Below are positions 44,233 to 55,168 of a DNA stretch of 64,000 nt, one piece after another (position 1 is the stretch's first letter; every line of letters starts with the position of its first letter). The notes under the pieces were generated by a model. That model did not search any database. It saw nothing but the letters and a program-made list of their open reading frames with translations, and was not told where the DNA came from. The position numbers and the translations under genes were made by a program. Source of the stretch: Hypomyces perniciosus (Eukaryota > Ascomycota > Sordariomycetes > Hypocreales > Hypocreaceae); the NCBI GenBank assembly GCA_008477525.1, contig SPDT01000002.1, positions 496,001-560,000 of the forward strand. The letters are read 5' to 3'.

Positions 44233-47136
44233 GGGGAATAACTTGGGGAGGCGTCCGATGAGGTGGGAAAGATCGAAGTGACCCCTCTGGTCCTCAAGGT
44301 ATCAAGCAAAACGAGTGAGCTCGACAAACCTGAACCTCTCAAGACCGACTGACTGACAGGGGAACCGGGCTTCATATAGGCAAGATGCCAACCGAGGAGC
44401 CATTAAAGCTGGAGAACCTGCATCCGGATGGATACCCACCATATCCACCGTTTGCTGTGGAACACATCCCACCACAATCCTAGCAACTCTTGCCCAATTC
44501 TTGCCCAATTCTAGTATCGGGTGAGCCAGCTCTCAGTGGAACTTTCGAACATCATGGACAGCACACCAAAGAACCTCGTATGCAACAGAGCGATTTCGGT
44601 TTGTGTTCCTACACGACGGTTGATTGTGGAGGGGCTCTTGTGAAGCGATTGGCCGGTGGACACGGCCATTGCCCGAATTGAGATGGCGAGAGCATCAACC
44701 GTGCCATTGAGACGGGGAATCCCTGTCTCGGTATAGTAATATCCATGCATGCCAAGTGTACTCCTCTTTTCCTCGTATGAAAAAAGTGCTAGAGCGGCGG
44801 AGACCCGAGCTCAAGCGATGGCCCGATGAATGCCAGACTAACTAACGAAAGTCTCATCAATCTTCAACGACGTTGGTATAGAGTCTCAAGGACTTGAGTC
44901 CCACGCTTCGATCTCTTAGCAACGCAACTGGTCGTGCCCAGCAGCGGCACTGTCGAGTTCCGTGACCGCTGAATATCAAAGACATTGCATGTACGAAGTA
45001 CCATGATGAATTAGGATGACCATGTGGGCATGTGTTCTCTTCTATGATGGGAGGATTGGGTAATTGATTCAGCTGACGTTATTCCCCCTCATTCGTCCTG
45101 GGACACCAACCACCTGAGGCCTGTCGTCGTTGAGATTGGCCATCGATGATGAATCCATACTAACTGGCCTCCATTATCGTACTTCATGGAGTCCAGGAAT
45201 GGATGCTTGGAGCGAAATCAGATGTCAACGTCGACCAAATTCAGGCATCTGAGCCTCGGCCGAGACGGATTGTCGCTCCATCTTGCCAGGAACGGGGACG
45301 CCACAGGCCACAACCGCCGCCGTCGAAATATCTTCCAAGCCACCTCCACAATATCCACAGGTCCTCAAAGCGGGGAGATCGGGGTTAACGAGGGCTCCTG
45401 GCAGGGGAAGAGCCCAATGAGCAGGTTGCATCCAATGGTGCCGGAAGGCCGCCCCAGCTAATACGCTTAGTAACAAACCATTGACAAGGGTGGTTGCATC
45501 CAGACGAGGTATGGCCCCGATTCGATCTAGAGAGGTCCTTCGATATGCCTGCGATAGCATTGGCCGAATGGATGGAGAGATGTCAAGTTTAAGATGAGTC
45601 GAAAAAGCCACAACGGGTGAAGCGCATCGTGTGGCGTCAGCCGGAAGATCCTTCGGAGGAACTAGCTCCGAGGACCTCGCTGACATTTTACCTGGTGAAA
45701 CAATAAACCGAACAAAGTTCTCATTGATTTTTTTTCTACTTTAATTGAGTTGAAATTAAAAGCGATTGGCATCTTGTTTCTTTATTGTATATCAAGGCAA
45801 GTATGGCCATCTTGGTGATGATGTTGTGTTGTGTTGGTTCGGCCTCCGCCTCTCTTATTATTCTCTTATGGTGGGGGGTGATATCTCGCATGCCGGAGGC
45901 CCGCGGACACATTCAGAAGTCTAGCTTGCAGCCCTCCTCGATGCATGATGAAGTATTATAATATATAATGTGGAGTTAATTCCACCAGTGTGCTTTGCCA
46001 AAAGACGCCCTGTCAGGTCGACCACGAACCAACATATGTCAATGGTGTGAAAGCATTTGAATGCTTCGGCCAGAAGGATGTCCCTCAGGAGTAACTCTCA
46101 TCTCGGCCAAGACTTGACTCTTCAGCTGCAGGAAACATTTTGACACATCTATGGACATGCTTACGAATACGACCAACGCCCGATTAATTTAGTTGCAGAT
46201 AACTATGGAATATCTCATCTTGGTCCACTTGGCAGTTACCTGGGGTAGTATCCCAAATATGTTGGTTATCTAATACAAGAGATGCTGATCTCCCGACATC
46301 TGCATTTTCCACTCACTATTCGGTGGCTATAGTTGATAAGTGACACATATATGTATATTATCCCCCGCAATATTGCACCATTTCTTTTATGGATTTGTTG
46401 ATGTCGATGGTCCTTTCTTGCCTGGACTTGTAGGGTGACCTCGATTAGAGTACACCGTGCGACATACAGTTGAGACATGCGTACAACAAGACACAATAAA
46501 TACTCAAGATAGAAAGAGGATATACCTTTATTGAGAGAGGAGGTCGGATTGGTAGTACATAAAACAATAGAATCGAGGTGGCTTTCATTAGATTAAAATT
46601 GGAGATGGGGAGTGATTCTGAGGTGACAGTTTACAGCATCAACATTGTCATACAAATAGTATATAAAATTGATGGAATCGTTTATTTAAAGAAGCATTTC
46701 GCCTAAATATTTGAATGAATGTCCTAAAAGTCGCATCCTAGCTAATAGTTTGTGAGTCTATTATCTGATTGAATGAGTGTGAGCAAGGATGATTGATGTT
46801 TTTACTCCCTGTCTACGAAGTAGGCTGCACGCAAACAACATTCTACTGAAGTGGCTACCTTATCCGAGGATTTATTTGATTGGTTAAGCCCCTAGTTTTT
46901 ATGATAAAAACCCAAACTGAATTTGTCAACATCCAGAAAGCACTCTTACACACTATCAATTCTGTGGTTGGAAGAATCAACCTTGATATTAGACAATACA
47001 TATCTCAGTTCCTGTGCTCTCACCGCTGAGCATACACGTTCCTGGTATTGACTATCTCTCGTTGAGCGATCTCGCCCTTCTGCATTTCTATCGATAGTTA
47101 TCCTAAAAGACCGGCTGGTTTAGAACGAGCTCACGT
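44233..47136. other. 2.9-kb spacer
   Basis: No supported gene. A minus-strand frame at 45225-45686 and opposing plus-strand frames overlap, lack domains and look like chance. TACGAAGTA copies occur at 44992-45000 and 46814-46822. The left end is the promoter of the CFEM gene. Confidence 0.5.
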
Positions 47137-47745
47137 CTAATGGAATAGCCACTCGTTCCTTCTTGGATTCCATTCACACTTCAACCAAACCATCCAAATA
47201 TCGCTAGCGAGATGACCCCCGTCGACAATGCGCTCACGATGCACATGGTCAGGGTAGTCCTCACCCAACTCTATGTATCTGAACAGGTCGGTGTCCACCT
47301 CATACGGAGTGAGTCCGATCGCGTACATCACAGATCCCGCAAATTGACCCCTCGTGGGATTGTGTGAGATGTACTTCATATCCTTCTTCATCCTGGCCGC
47401 AAACTCCGTCGACTGCTCAGTTGCTGTACGACATTTGAGCTCAAGACCAAGAAACGGCCCTTTGAACCCGACTTTCGGCGACAACCAGTGATCGACTCGC
47501 TCGTCCGTGCCATACACTTGCAGCTCACGCTGAACAGTGAAATTCTGGACTGGAGGCGTGTTTGAACGCAAATAGAGCTCGACTTGTGCCCAGACTTCCC
47601 AACCGCCCCCTGAGCCTGTTGCTCTGCGGATTTTAGGGAGGTCGTTGCCACGAACCCACTCCCTCACCCAATCGAGGACTGGATCAGCCTGTATGAGATA
47701 AGTCTGGTGGTCTGCGAATATTTTTGAATCTTGAAGCCTTACCAT
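47137..47745 (-). CDS. PD-(D/E)XK nuclease-like protein, uncharacterised fungal family
   Basis: A protein of 202 residues. The frame is open for 78 codons upstream, but the ATG at 47745 (MVRLQDSKIFADHQ) gives the start typical of the family. The pattern GGWEVWAQVELYLR (E50, E56), VQRELQVYGTDERVD (D85), then GLELKCRT (E102, K104) reproduces the order of the PD-(D/E)XK fold: a helix acid, the aspartate, and the E-x-K pair on the next strand. Related sequences occur in many fungi as uncharacterised proteins with GGWE..AQVE and VELKCE. I infer a nuclease fold; activity, target and cellular role are unknown. It could equally be a structural or inactive relative. Confidence 0.6.
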   Translation of the reverse strand: MVRLQDSKIFADHQTYLIQADPVLDWVREWVRGNDLPKIRRATGSGGGWEVWAQVELYLRSNTPPVQNFTVQRELQVYGTDERVDHWLSPKVGFKGPFLGLELKCRTATEQSTEFAARMKKDMKYISHNPTRGQFAGSVMYAIGLTPYEVDTDLFRYIELGEDYPDHVHRERIVDGGHLASDIWMVWLKCEWNPRRNEWLFH

Positions 47746-48515
47746 TTTGGGAGCAATTTGGCAAAGATAATATCTTGTGATGTGGAATGAGACTAATGAG
47801 AATTGTTGAAAGCTTGTTGATAGATTTTGATATTGTTGGACTGATACTACGTATTTATGGTGAACCCATCGCTTCGGAGAGACTCGAGGCTGAGTGAGAA
47901 TATTGAATATTGCCTCAGCCAGCCCGCCACAGGCCTCATAATGCCTGACAGCTGAATAGCTTATTGGATCTATATTCAATATATTGACCCACAGTCAGCC
48001 AACCACAACCACCTCTGGGTGACAGGCCTTGTCACTACTCGATCCAAGGGTCCAAGTTCCACAGCCCAAGGACTTTGGTTTAAAACGAGCACGAGTTGCG
48101 CTTGGTAGCTTACGATTGGCATACAAAGCACCCCAGCCAGCTCCCAGTCGAATACTTGACCCACTTTGAAGCTTTTGACCCGCAACCAAATGCACATGCT
48201 CGTAGACATACCAACGGCCATTGGCTTTTGAAACAGTATATCATCGCGACCGCAGTCGCCAATGACCGGGGTTCATGTCCAATACTATCTATTCATGCAG
48301 TTTCTATATTTCCGAGAAGGAATCTATCTAGCAGTAGTCGTGTCGATTACTTGATGCTTATTGGTCCTCCCCTGCATTGCGTCATACACCATTGTGATGA
48401 ACAACACCCCATCAATTTGTAATCACTTGGATGAACAATGAACTGTGAACAACTTGAATCTACCCAAATATTCTTCCATTTCCGATAGCAAAAGCGTCTG
48501 AAGCAGTGTCTCATC
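47746..48515. other. Spacer between nuclease-like and glyoxalase genes
   Basis: No supported gene. This is a divergent promoter region of about 770 bases. Short frames on both strands show no domain. Confidence 0.55.
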
Positions 48516-49337
48516 ATGTCTGGAACACCTCCCTACCCAATAGTGGACCACCTCGTCATCCTCGTCTCTCATGCCACTCTTCTCGAGCTCCCCGAGCGGC
48601 TCAAAGACACCTTCACCGTAAGCCCAGGTGGAACGCATGCTGATGGCCTGACGCACAATCATTTGATCTTATTCAAAGATGGTTTCTACATAGAACTCAT
48701 TGCCTTCTTCGACAACGTGGATCCCGAAGCCCGCAAGAAGCACCGCTGGGGAAACTTGAAGGAAAACACAATCATTGACTGGGCATACACTCTACCCCGC
48801 GAGGATGACTTCCCGCTGATTCAGCAGAGAGTCCGCGACGCTGACACGGCATTGACTTATCATGATCCCGTACCAGGAGGGCGAACAAGGACCGATGGCG
48901 TCGTTCTGAAGTGGTCTATCAGTACTGCGCAGAATGCAGACGGCACTCCGACTCGGCCAGGGATTCTTCCTTTCTGGTGTCTAGACAGAACGCAGCGGCA
49001 TTTGCGAGTGCCGTACGAAGACAACAAAGGGCAGACAGAGCACCCCAGCGGAGTGCATGGGATCTCGCACCTGCGCATCTCTGTATCAAAGGATGAATTG
49101 CCGGCTCTCAGCCGCGTCTATGAGGGGATACACAATGGTCACGGGAAAAGCGAAAACGGGGACTCATGGCCCTTCAAGACCCCGAAATACCACAAAATCT
49201 CTGGGAAGCATGTTGTGTACCTAGCGGCTGAAGAAACTGAATCGCTGGCGATCAAGCTCACGCTCCAAGGAGGAGACGGCACACCACGGTCGCTCGAGAT
49301 TCTCCCCGGCCTGGTGTTTGGGGTCGAGAACTTTTGA
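48516..49337 (+). CDS. Glyoxalase-like domain protein (Glyoxalase_3 type)
   Basis: A single-exon gene of 273 residues of the vicinal-oxygen-chelate fold. The N-terminal strand YPIVDHLVILV places a histidine (H12) where this group has its first metal ligand. HNHLILFKDGFYIELIAFFD supplies a second histidine and glutamate typical of the fold. A second half, from GVHGISHLRISVSKDE, repeats the fold's beta-alpha-beta pattern. The family has varied, mostly unproven activities (lyases, dioxygenases, isomerases), and no substrate can be named. No signal peptide or organelle signal is seen. Confidence 0.82.
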   Translation: MSGTPPYPIVDHLVILVSHATLLELPERLKDTFTVSPGGTHADGLTHNHLILFKDGFYIELIAFFDNVDPEARKKHRWGNLKENTIIDWAYTLPREDDFPLIQQRVRDADTALTYHDPVPGGRTRTDGVVLKWSISTAQNADGTPTRPGILPFWCLDRTQRHLRVPYEDNKGQTEHPSGVHGISHLRISVSKDELPALSRVYEGIHNGHGKSENGDSWPFKTPKYHKISGKHVVYLAAEETESLAIKLTLQGGDGTPRSLEILPGLVFGVENF

Positions 49338-49788
49338 GTGTTTGGATCCAAGTCGTATCGATCGTCTGTCTGGTCAAGAGTTAGGGCCTTGAGAGAGTTC
49401 TCCACGTATGCTGGAATGTTCTTGAATAAAAGACGTACTCCATCATCTGGAAGGAAATATGAATAGTTGATTCTTTCAATGCTTAGGTAGTGGGGTGAGG
49501 CAGGATATGACCCGTTGCTGAGGCATCAACATGAAACAGTCATGTATGGAACTGTATTAGGTAAGCCAGTAGCAGTGTTTACCTTGGAGCTCCATGTAAG
49601 CGCTTGCGACGAAGCTGTGCTCACCAGAAACATCTTCATCACCAACACCAACACCAACACCAACACCACATTGAGCCATCTGGGTCATTTCTTCCAGCTT
49701 CAATCATTGATTCTCCTTTACCTTGATTTATCACCAATTTTATAATTATTTTTTTACTCCAACCCGATCGAAGCCAATTGCGCCAAAG
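49338..49788. other. Spacer and 5' UTR of BTB gene
   Basis: No gene. It contains the hexamer repeat at 49641-49667 and AT-rich sequence just before the BTB start. Confidence 0.6.
49641..49667 (+). repeat. (ACCAAC)n repeat in a likely 5' UTR
   Basis: Four and a half hexamer units lie about 120 bases upstream of the BTB start codon. Confidence 0.85.
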
Positions 49789-50782
49789 ATGGCCTCAGAA
49801 GAAGTCGAAAACATCCTCGAGGAGACGCCGACGACAGCAGACGTCGAGATGGAGGAGGGCGCAGATGCTGCAGACGGTACCGAAACCGAGAAGCCGGCCG
49901 AGGGAAGCGAACTTGTGCCCACAGAAGAGAGCGAAGCGGTGGAAGAGCACACAACATTCATCAGCCATCTGATGAGCCCGATCGTCACCCTGATAATAGG
50001 ACAAGACGACCCGACAATCCTCACTGCGCATCAGGCGCTGCTGGCGCGGAGCCCGTACTTTGAAGACGCGTGCAGAGGCTTCGTCGATGACGGCAGCGTA
50101 AGTCCACCAACCTGCGCACGCGTATAGCTATGGAGGGCGCGTCAAACTAACCTCGACCTCCATATCCACAGCCTCGCCAAATCGAGCTCCCAGACGACGA
50201 CATCGACGCCGTAGGCTGCTTCCTCGAATTCCTCTACACAGGCGAATACTTCCCGCGCAAAATCCCCGGCCAGCGCGTCCTCGAAGCCCACTCCAGTCTC
50301 CCCGCCGTCGACGACTCCGGCACGCAACTGCTCAAGCATGCACGCGTCTACACCCTCGCAGAGAAGTTCGGTGTTGACGCCCTCAAGACGCTCGCCAGCT
50401 CCAAGATCCACTGCATCAACTCCACGGTCAAGGGCGAGATCCAGTACGCCCGCTATGTTTACGCAAACACAAACCTCGACGACACAACGATTCGCGCGCC
50501 AGTCGCGAGCTTTTGGGCTACGCGCTCGCACACTCTGCGCTCCGAGGCGGAGGATGAGTTCAAGGCCTTGTGCTTGGAGTTCCCGCAGTTCGGATACGAT
50601 GTTCTTAGTATGTTTTTTTTTTTTTTTTTGGCAAATTACTTTGGTTGTTGCGACGAGATACTGACTTTTGCGCAGCGCGTGTTTTGGACGACAAGCTCAA
50701 GAGAGAGCGCAACGAGAAGATGCACCCGGCTACCGGCAGCGTTCGGAAACGTCCGCGACACAGCAGCGGCGGCGTTGCGTGA
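49789..50782 (+). CDS. BTB/POZ domain protein
   Basis: A protein of 283 residues that probably works as a protein-interaction adaptor, for example with cullin-3 ligases. Exons are 49789-50097, 50172-50607 and 50676-50782; all joins keep frame. An acidic N-terminus of about 55 residues precedes the BTB fold: TLIIGQDDPTILTAHQALLA, then RSPYFEDACRGF, then LPDDDIDAVGCFLEFLYTGEY, and later YTLAEKFGVDALKTLASSKI. The C-terminus is basic (VRKRPRH) and may be a nuclear signal. Intron 2 contains a long T-run right after the donor. No zinc-finger, kelch or ankyrin partner domain is attached. The family fit is strong; the role is unknown. Confidence 0.85.
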
Positions 50783-51612
50783 TCACAACATTTGGTCCAG
50801 TTTTACATAGGGAGATTCGTCGCAATGGGCAGGATTTGCATTGTATAAGCCACGACCTTGGTCGTCTAGAGGCGAAATACAGCATCCTTGGGGTTTGGTT
50901 TCGGCATATCAGGTTGAAAGTCATTACCTACGCCTCTTTGGCTATGCATTTGGCCGACAAATGCAATTGAGAGTTCCGGAATGATTGTGATTATGGGGCG
51001 GGATTGGAGGGCGTATCTAATTGATTAGGGGAAGTAGCAAGCCCCAGAGATGTGCCCATTTCTAACGATAGAAGAGGGCGCTCAAATACTACATGCGGCG
51101 TAATCTCGTTTGAACAACCATGTTATTAGTCTTAAAGCTCTATGATCTTTGACTCATGCGCGTGTACTTTGACACTTGAGTTCAATCTCACACCGTGCAA
51201 GAATGTCTGATTTGACTCTGCTTTCGTTATCCGCTCTCAGTTTTGAACAGAGGCGGCATTGTAATAACAACAATGGTGAGATTCAGTGAATCAAACCCTC
51301 AAACACAAAGAGAATAAGCCTACCGTCCGTTGTCTGTCAGGTGCCGGCGCCGGTGCCGGTGATGGTGCCCCTTTGTCATGAACACCAAAAGGTCTGTTCT
51401 TTCTGCAGTTGTAGACAACGTTCATTGCCCCGACTTTGTTGTCGATGTTTGGACCGTATCGACTGCACATTGGTGAAACAACGCTGAGCGCATACATATA
51501 TGTCTGCGCATCATGGAATTCAGGTCAGAATGGCGATGCTATAAAGTTATATGCAAACAGCGACACTCATATAAAACCCACATAGGTTAGTATCGCGAAT
51601 CACACATCTTCA
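50783..51612. other. Spacer between BTB and RING genes
   Basis: No supported gene. A GC-repeat stretch of GCCGGC/GGTGCC type is at about 51340-51365. No TACNNAGTA copy was seen here. Confidence 0.55.
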
Positions 51613-52458
51613 ATGCCTCCCGTCCGATCAGCACGAGGTAACCGCACCGCCGGTAGGGGCACGAGAGCCCGTCCACCTGCTCAATCTCGGGATAGCAGTC
51701 CTGAGCCTGAGCCAGTTGCGCCAGCAAGGAATAGAAAGGGTAATAGAGGACGACGAGCAGCACCATCGCCGCCGCCTTCTCCCCCTCCCCCGGTTGTTGA
51801 GTCATACTGGCCAACCATTCGCAAGCACATAGAAAACGCTGCTAAGAATCAACCCCCTCTCGAGGCCGTCTGTCCAATCTGCCACGACGAGCTGCCCATT
51901 CAGGGCCTCAACCCCAGTGATGAGCTGCTCGAACTGGAGTCGGGCGTACTCATCGGCTGCGGTCACATCTTCTGCCGTAGCTGCCTCCAGCGATCCTTCA
52001 AAGCCCAGGTCGATCTAGGCCATACGAGAACATGTCCCGTCTGTCGGCTACAGATGGAGTGCGACAAATGCGGTCTTCAGTCCCGCATGGTCGATATAGC
52101 TAAACAAATCGACAACGCCAACCCCAACGGCTATGCGGCACTCCCGCGAACTGTGCCCGAAGGAGGGACAAAGTCGGATGTGTGTATCCGATGCGATGCG
52201 CGCGGATGGTGGACGTTCCTTGTCGAACAGGGGCGGCATGGCAATGAGCAGGATCACATAGAGGCAGGGTTTGGGCGGCTGGTGTATGATCTGATGGATG
52301 AGATGGAGGTACAGAGGGTGCCATGTGGGATTGCAGAGATGGAACAGGCGCTCTATGGGCTGCTACAGAGGAAGTTTGTGGAGCTGCGGCGAAAGCGGGA
52401 GCGGTATATCGAGACGTATCTGCTGGGGGCACTGGCGGAGACACCTAATGCCTGGTAG
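51613..52458 (+). CDS. RING-finger protein, probable E3 ubiquitin ligase
   Basis: A single-exon gene of 281 residues. The N-terminal 60 residues are basic and proline-rich. The RING-HC finger has C87, C90 (CPIC), C116, H118 (CGH), C121, C124 and C141, C144 (CPVC), giving the complete C3HC4 order; the loop between the second and third ligand is long (about 25 residues). A further C-x-x-C pair at 150/153 (CDKC) and CIRC near residue 193 suggest an extra metal site. The C-terminal 90 residues are helical and charged. No membrane span is seen. It likely transfers ubiquitin; no substrate is indicated. Confidence 0.88.
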   Translation: MPPVRSARGNRTAGRGTRARPPAQSRDSSPEPEPVAPARNRKGNRGRRAAPSPPPSPPPPVVESYWPTIRKHIENAAKNQPPLEAVCPICHDELPIQGLNPSDELLELESGVLIGCGHIFCRSCLQRSFKAQVDLGHTRTCPVCRLQMECDKCGLQSRMVDIAKQIDNANPNGYAALPRTVPEGGTKSDVCIRCDARGWWTFLVEQGRHGNEQDHIEAGFGRLVYDLMDEMEVQRVPCGIAEMEQALYGLLQRKFVELRRKRERYIETYLLGALAETPNAW

Positions 52459-52587
52459 TAGTAGTAGCGGCAGTAGGAGGAGTGACTAGTGGGATAATAT
52501 GATGATGGTAATAACGAGGTGACAACGTCTGGCACGCCTTATATCCGATCAAGCGGTCTAGTTTTCGGAGTAGTATATAGGTAGTAA

Positions 52588-52636
52588 TACTTCGTAGTAG
52601 TATGAGCATATAATACGAAGTGCTTTGTACGGAGTA
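52588..52636. promoter_or_regulatory. Tight cluster of TACNNAGTA elements
   Basis: TACTTCGTA is at 52588-52596, near copy TACGAAGTG at 52614-52622 and TACGGAGTA at 52628-52636. Three copies in 49 bases lie in the 3' flank of the RING gene. Role unknown; part of the wider set. Confidence 0.5.
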
Positions 52637-53644
52637 TTATTATGCGGTTCAGAGATTCCGTTGTTCTTGTGTAGTACGTATTTTATTTTTGGGTGCTGAC
52701 ATGGACAGAGCGCTAAGGCAGAAGAGGAAACATTACTCTCTCGATGGATCTAGTAATGATACTCGTACTCGTACTGCGTAAAACAATCAGGATTGCTGTC
52801 AGAGCAGGGATGACGTCGAACTTATTCATGAACCTAATCCTATTACTATATACCTATAATATGTCGTTTTTTTTCTTTTTAGAAAGTATCCGCAGTTTGC
52901 CTTGAGAGTGAGTTTGGCACAGTGCCCAACACAGTGAGTGGCACACCGGGAGTAACGGGAGTTTCCAGGTAGGTTTGCCGGTGAGAGTTTGGTTGCAGGA
53001 TATGTCCGTTTGCGGAAGTAACATGTCTGGAGCATACTCTGTACTCCGTGCTTCGTATGATGATAAAGTAATCAGATAATGTACGGAGCACCTCGTACGA
53101 GAAGCACCAAACGTGCAGTATCGAGCAGATGTGGAGGTATTATTATTATTGCTGACAACAGTGCCAAGACACCAACACGCTTAGCACTGCCATAATCCCA
53201 TGCATCACCGGCAAACTCGCGCCGAAAGCCCTCCAGGTGCTGGACGCCTCCTGCAATCGCCATGCTTCAGCGGCTTTTCAGATCACCAGTACAGGGCTCA
53301 AGGACCACTGGCGCTGGCACCTGGGCGCTGTTTTGATTGGCCAGCGGGGGGTCTCTCGGCTGAATCGGCAGAAGGCAGGCGCGCCGCAGGCCCCCCATCG
53401 GCTCCTGCCGCAGCAGAGTGCCACCTTTAGCCACCACGAACATGCCGTTTTTTCCGTGTCTGAACCAGATCTCAAAGACTAGCTGATTTTGCAAGGCGGG
53501 GAAGGAAGATGCACGTTCGGTCCTGCTGTCTGAGGCTGTCGAGGCTTGGTTGAATTTACTTTGCTCCGTTCCCTGCTTCTCCTCTCCCTTCTTCTTCTTT
53601 TCTATACCAGTTCTTTTTTCATCAGCGCGCGCCCCAGACTGCCG

Positions 53645-53706
53645 ACCAGACGATCGAGATCCAGACGAGACGAGACCGGACCAGACGAGACAAAACAAGA
53701 CGAGAC
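53645..53706 (+). repeat. Degenerate CCAGACGAGAC repeat
   Basis: Imperfect units of CCAGACGAGAC and GACGAGAC type recur several times in the 5' flank of the Helo-like gene. Confidence 0.6.
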
Positions 53707-53968
53707 TTGTGGAGCGGCGATGACGACGCGGCAACACGAGTACATAATTGCGCGGCGTCCGGAGTAATAGCGCCTTTGCCAGAGACACGACGGAACCGGA
53801 GTGAGCTGCGGTCGGATCACAACATCGCCGTCTGTCTCTCCCTTCGCCTTCACCACCCACAATAAAGGGGGAGGCTTCAATCGCCACCCCCTCCACAAAC
53901 CGACAGCGGCCCCAACATTACGACTCGAAATCGATCGAGTGCACTCCAACAACCTGCCAATTGCCATC

Positions 53969-55168
53969 ATGGCCGCCGTGCCTGCGCCACAGCCCATCGT
54001 GGAGCAGCTCTGCGTGACCACCGCCATCATCGGCCTGCTGGCCGTCGGCGGCAAGACTATCGACTCCCTCCACGAGATGAACACCTCGCCCAACAAGGAC
54101 ACCATTGCCCTCAACAAAGTACTGCAGGAGGTCAAGCAATGCCGCTCCTCAGTCCACATCCTCTACAAAACCTTTTCGCTGCTCGAGGCCGGTCAACTGC
54201 CATTCCCGGAACGTGCCAGAATGATCAGCGCCGACGATCTGGTTGCAACCCTTACCGACACCGTCCTCGCCCTTTCCGACCTGCAGGCCGCCATCGAGCC
54301 GATTGAACAGACCCAACGGCCGGCTGAGCGAGCCACCTTGTGCGCCGAACACTCCCAGAAGCTGACAAGTCTGTGTACGAGGATACGCTGGCATAACTTG
54401 TCCATGACCATGATGATGACAATTCTAAAATGGTGAGCATCCTCAATTGCCAACATCATTCTTTTGTCTCTATTCCTGCTCACCCCCGGCAACAGCCCCG
54501 GCGAAGCAGATGCCCACAACAGTTGGGTGGGCCTAGTCCGGAGGATGACAAGGTTGTTGACATCCAACAACGACTTGGCATTGCGCATGCGCCGATTACG
54601 AGATCTCTTCGGCATCCGAGCCATGGTTCGCCACGCAATTCCGACCCACGCCCCAGAAGCCCAGAGCGCTCCTAGATTGCCTGCCGGCCGGGCAGCTTCG
54701 CCTTCCTCGCTATCCTCATCATCGTCAGGACAGCAGCAGGCCGCAGCCGAGGTTGAGATCCCCCAACCCCGAGTTTGGTCCATTTTCTCCGGGTACTCGA
54801 TATCCGATATCCCCGTCCTATCGATGATCCCCATCCCTGTTCTCACCCTCGAACTCCGCGAAGGCAACGAGTTTTACACCTTCGACTTTGCCGAGCGCGT
54901 AAGCGACGACCTGGTTGAGCTTATGCAGTTGGCCCCTGGTCAACAAGGAACGAGCAAGATGCTTCGTGCCATTCTGGCCAAGCCCACTAACAATACCACT
55001 CCATCTATTGCCTCTGCCAAGAGCAACACCCCCAGTGTTGAGAGACCCCCCTCGGCTACCACGGCAACTACAGCAAATGCTCTAGGCAATGCGAAGAACA
55101 CCACCAAAATAGCAAAGGGGTTTAAAAATCCCTTGCGGCACCGCATTCGAAGAACGAAGCTCAAATGA
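53969..55168 (+). CDS. Fungal Helo-like N-terminal domain protein
   Basis: A protein of 378 residues, exons 53969-54432 and 54496-55168; the join gives TILK|CPGEADAH. The start ATG lies in a good context (ATCATGGCC). Residues 1-160 are helical and begin with hydrophobic VEQLCVTTAIIGLLAVG. They carry the SSVHILYKTFSLLE and LSDLQAAIEPIEQ helices that I associate with Helo-like N domains of fungal STAND/NLR-type proteins. No NB-ARC, NACHT or repeat domain follows. Instead there is a Ser/Gln/Pro linker and a C-terminal basic tail (RHRIRRTKLK). It may be a truncated or stand-alone partner. The domain call is pattern-based and needs a profile search. Confidence 0.55.

Larger units (their letters stand above)
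52459..53968. other. Spacer with TACNNAGTA cluster and G/A-rich repeats
   Basis: No supported gene. Elements lie at 52588-52596, 52614-52622 (near copy) and 52628-52636. A degenerate GACGAGAC repeat is at about 53645-53706. A frame of about 209 codons on the minus strand (53267-53896) overlaps others and is likely chance. Confidence 0.5.

Noticed and set aside
45225..45686. 153-codon minus-strand frame
   Set aside because: Opposed by open plus-strand frames over the same stretch, no domain, no conserved start or splice signals.
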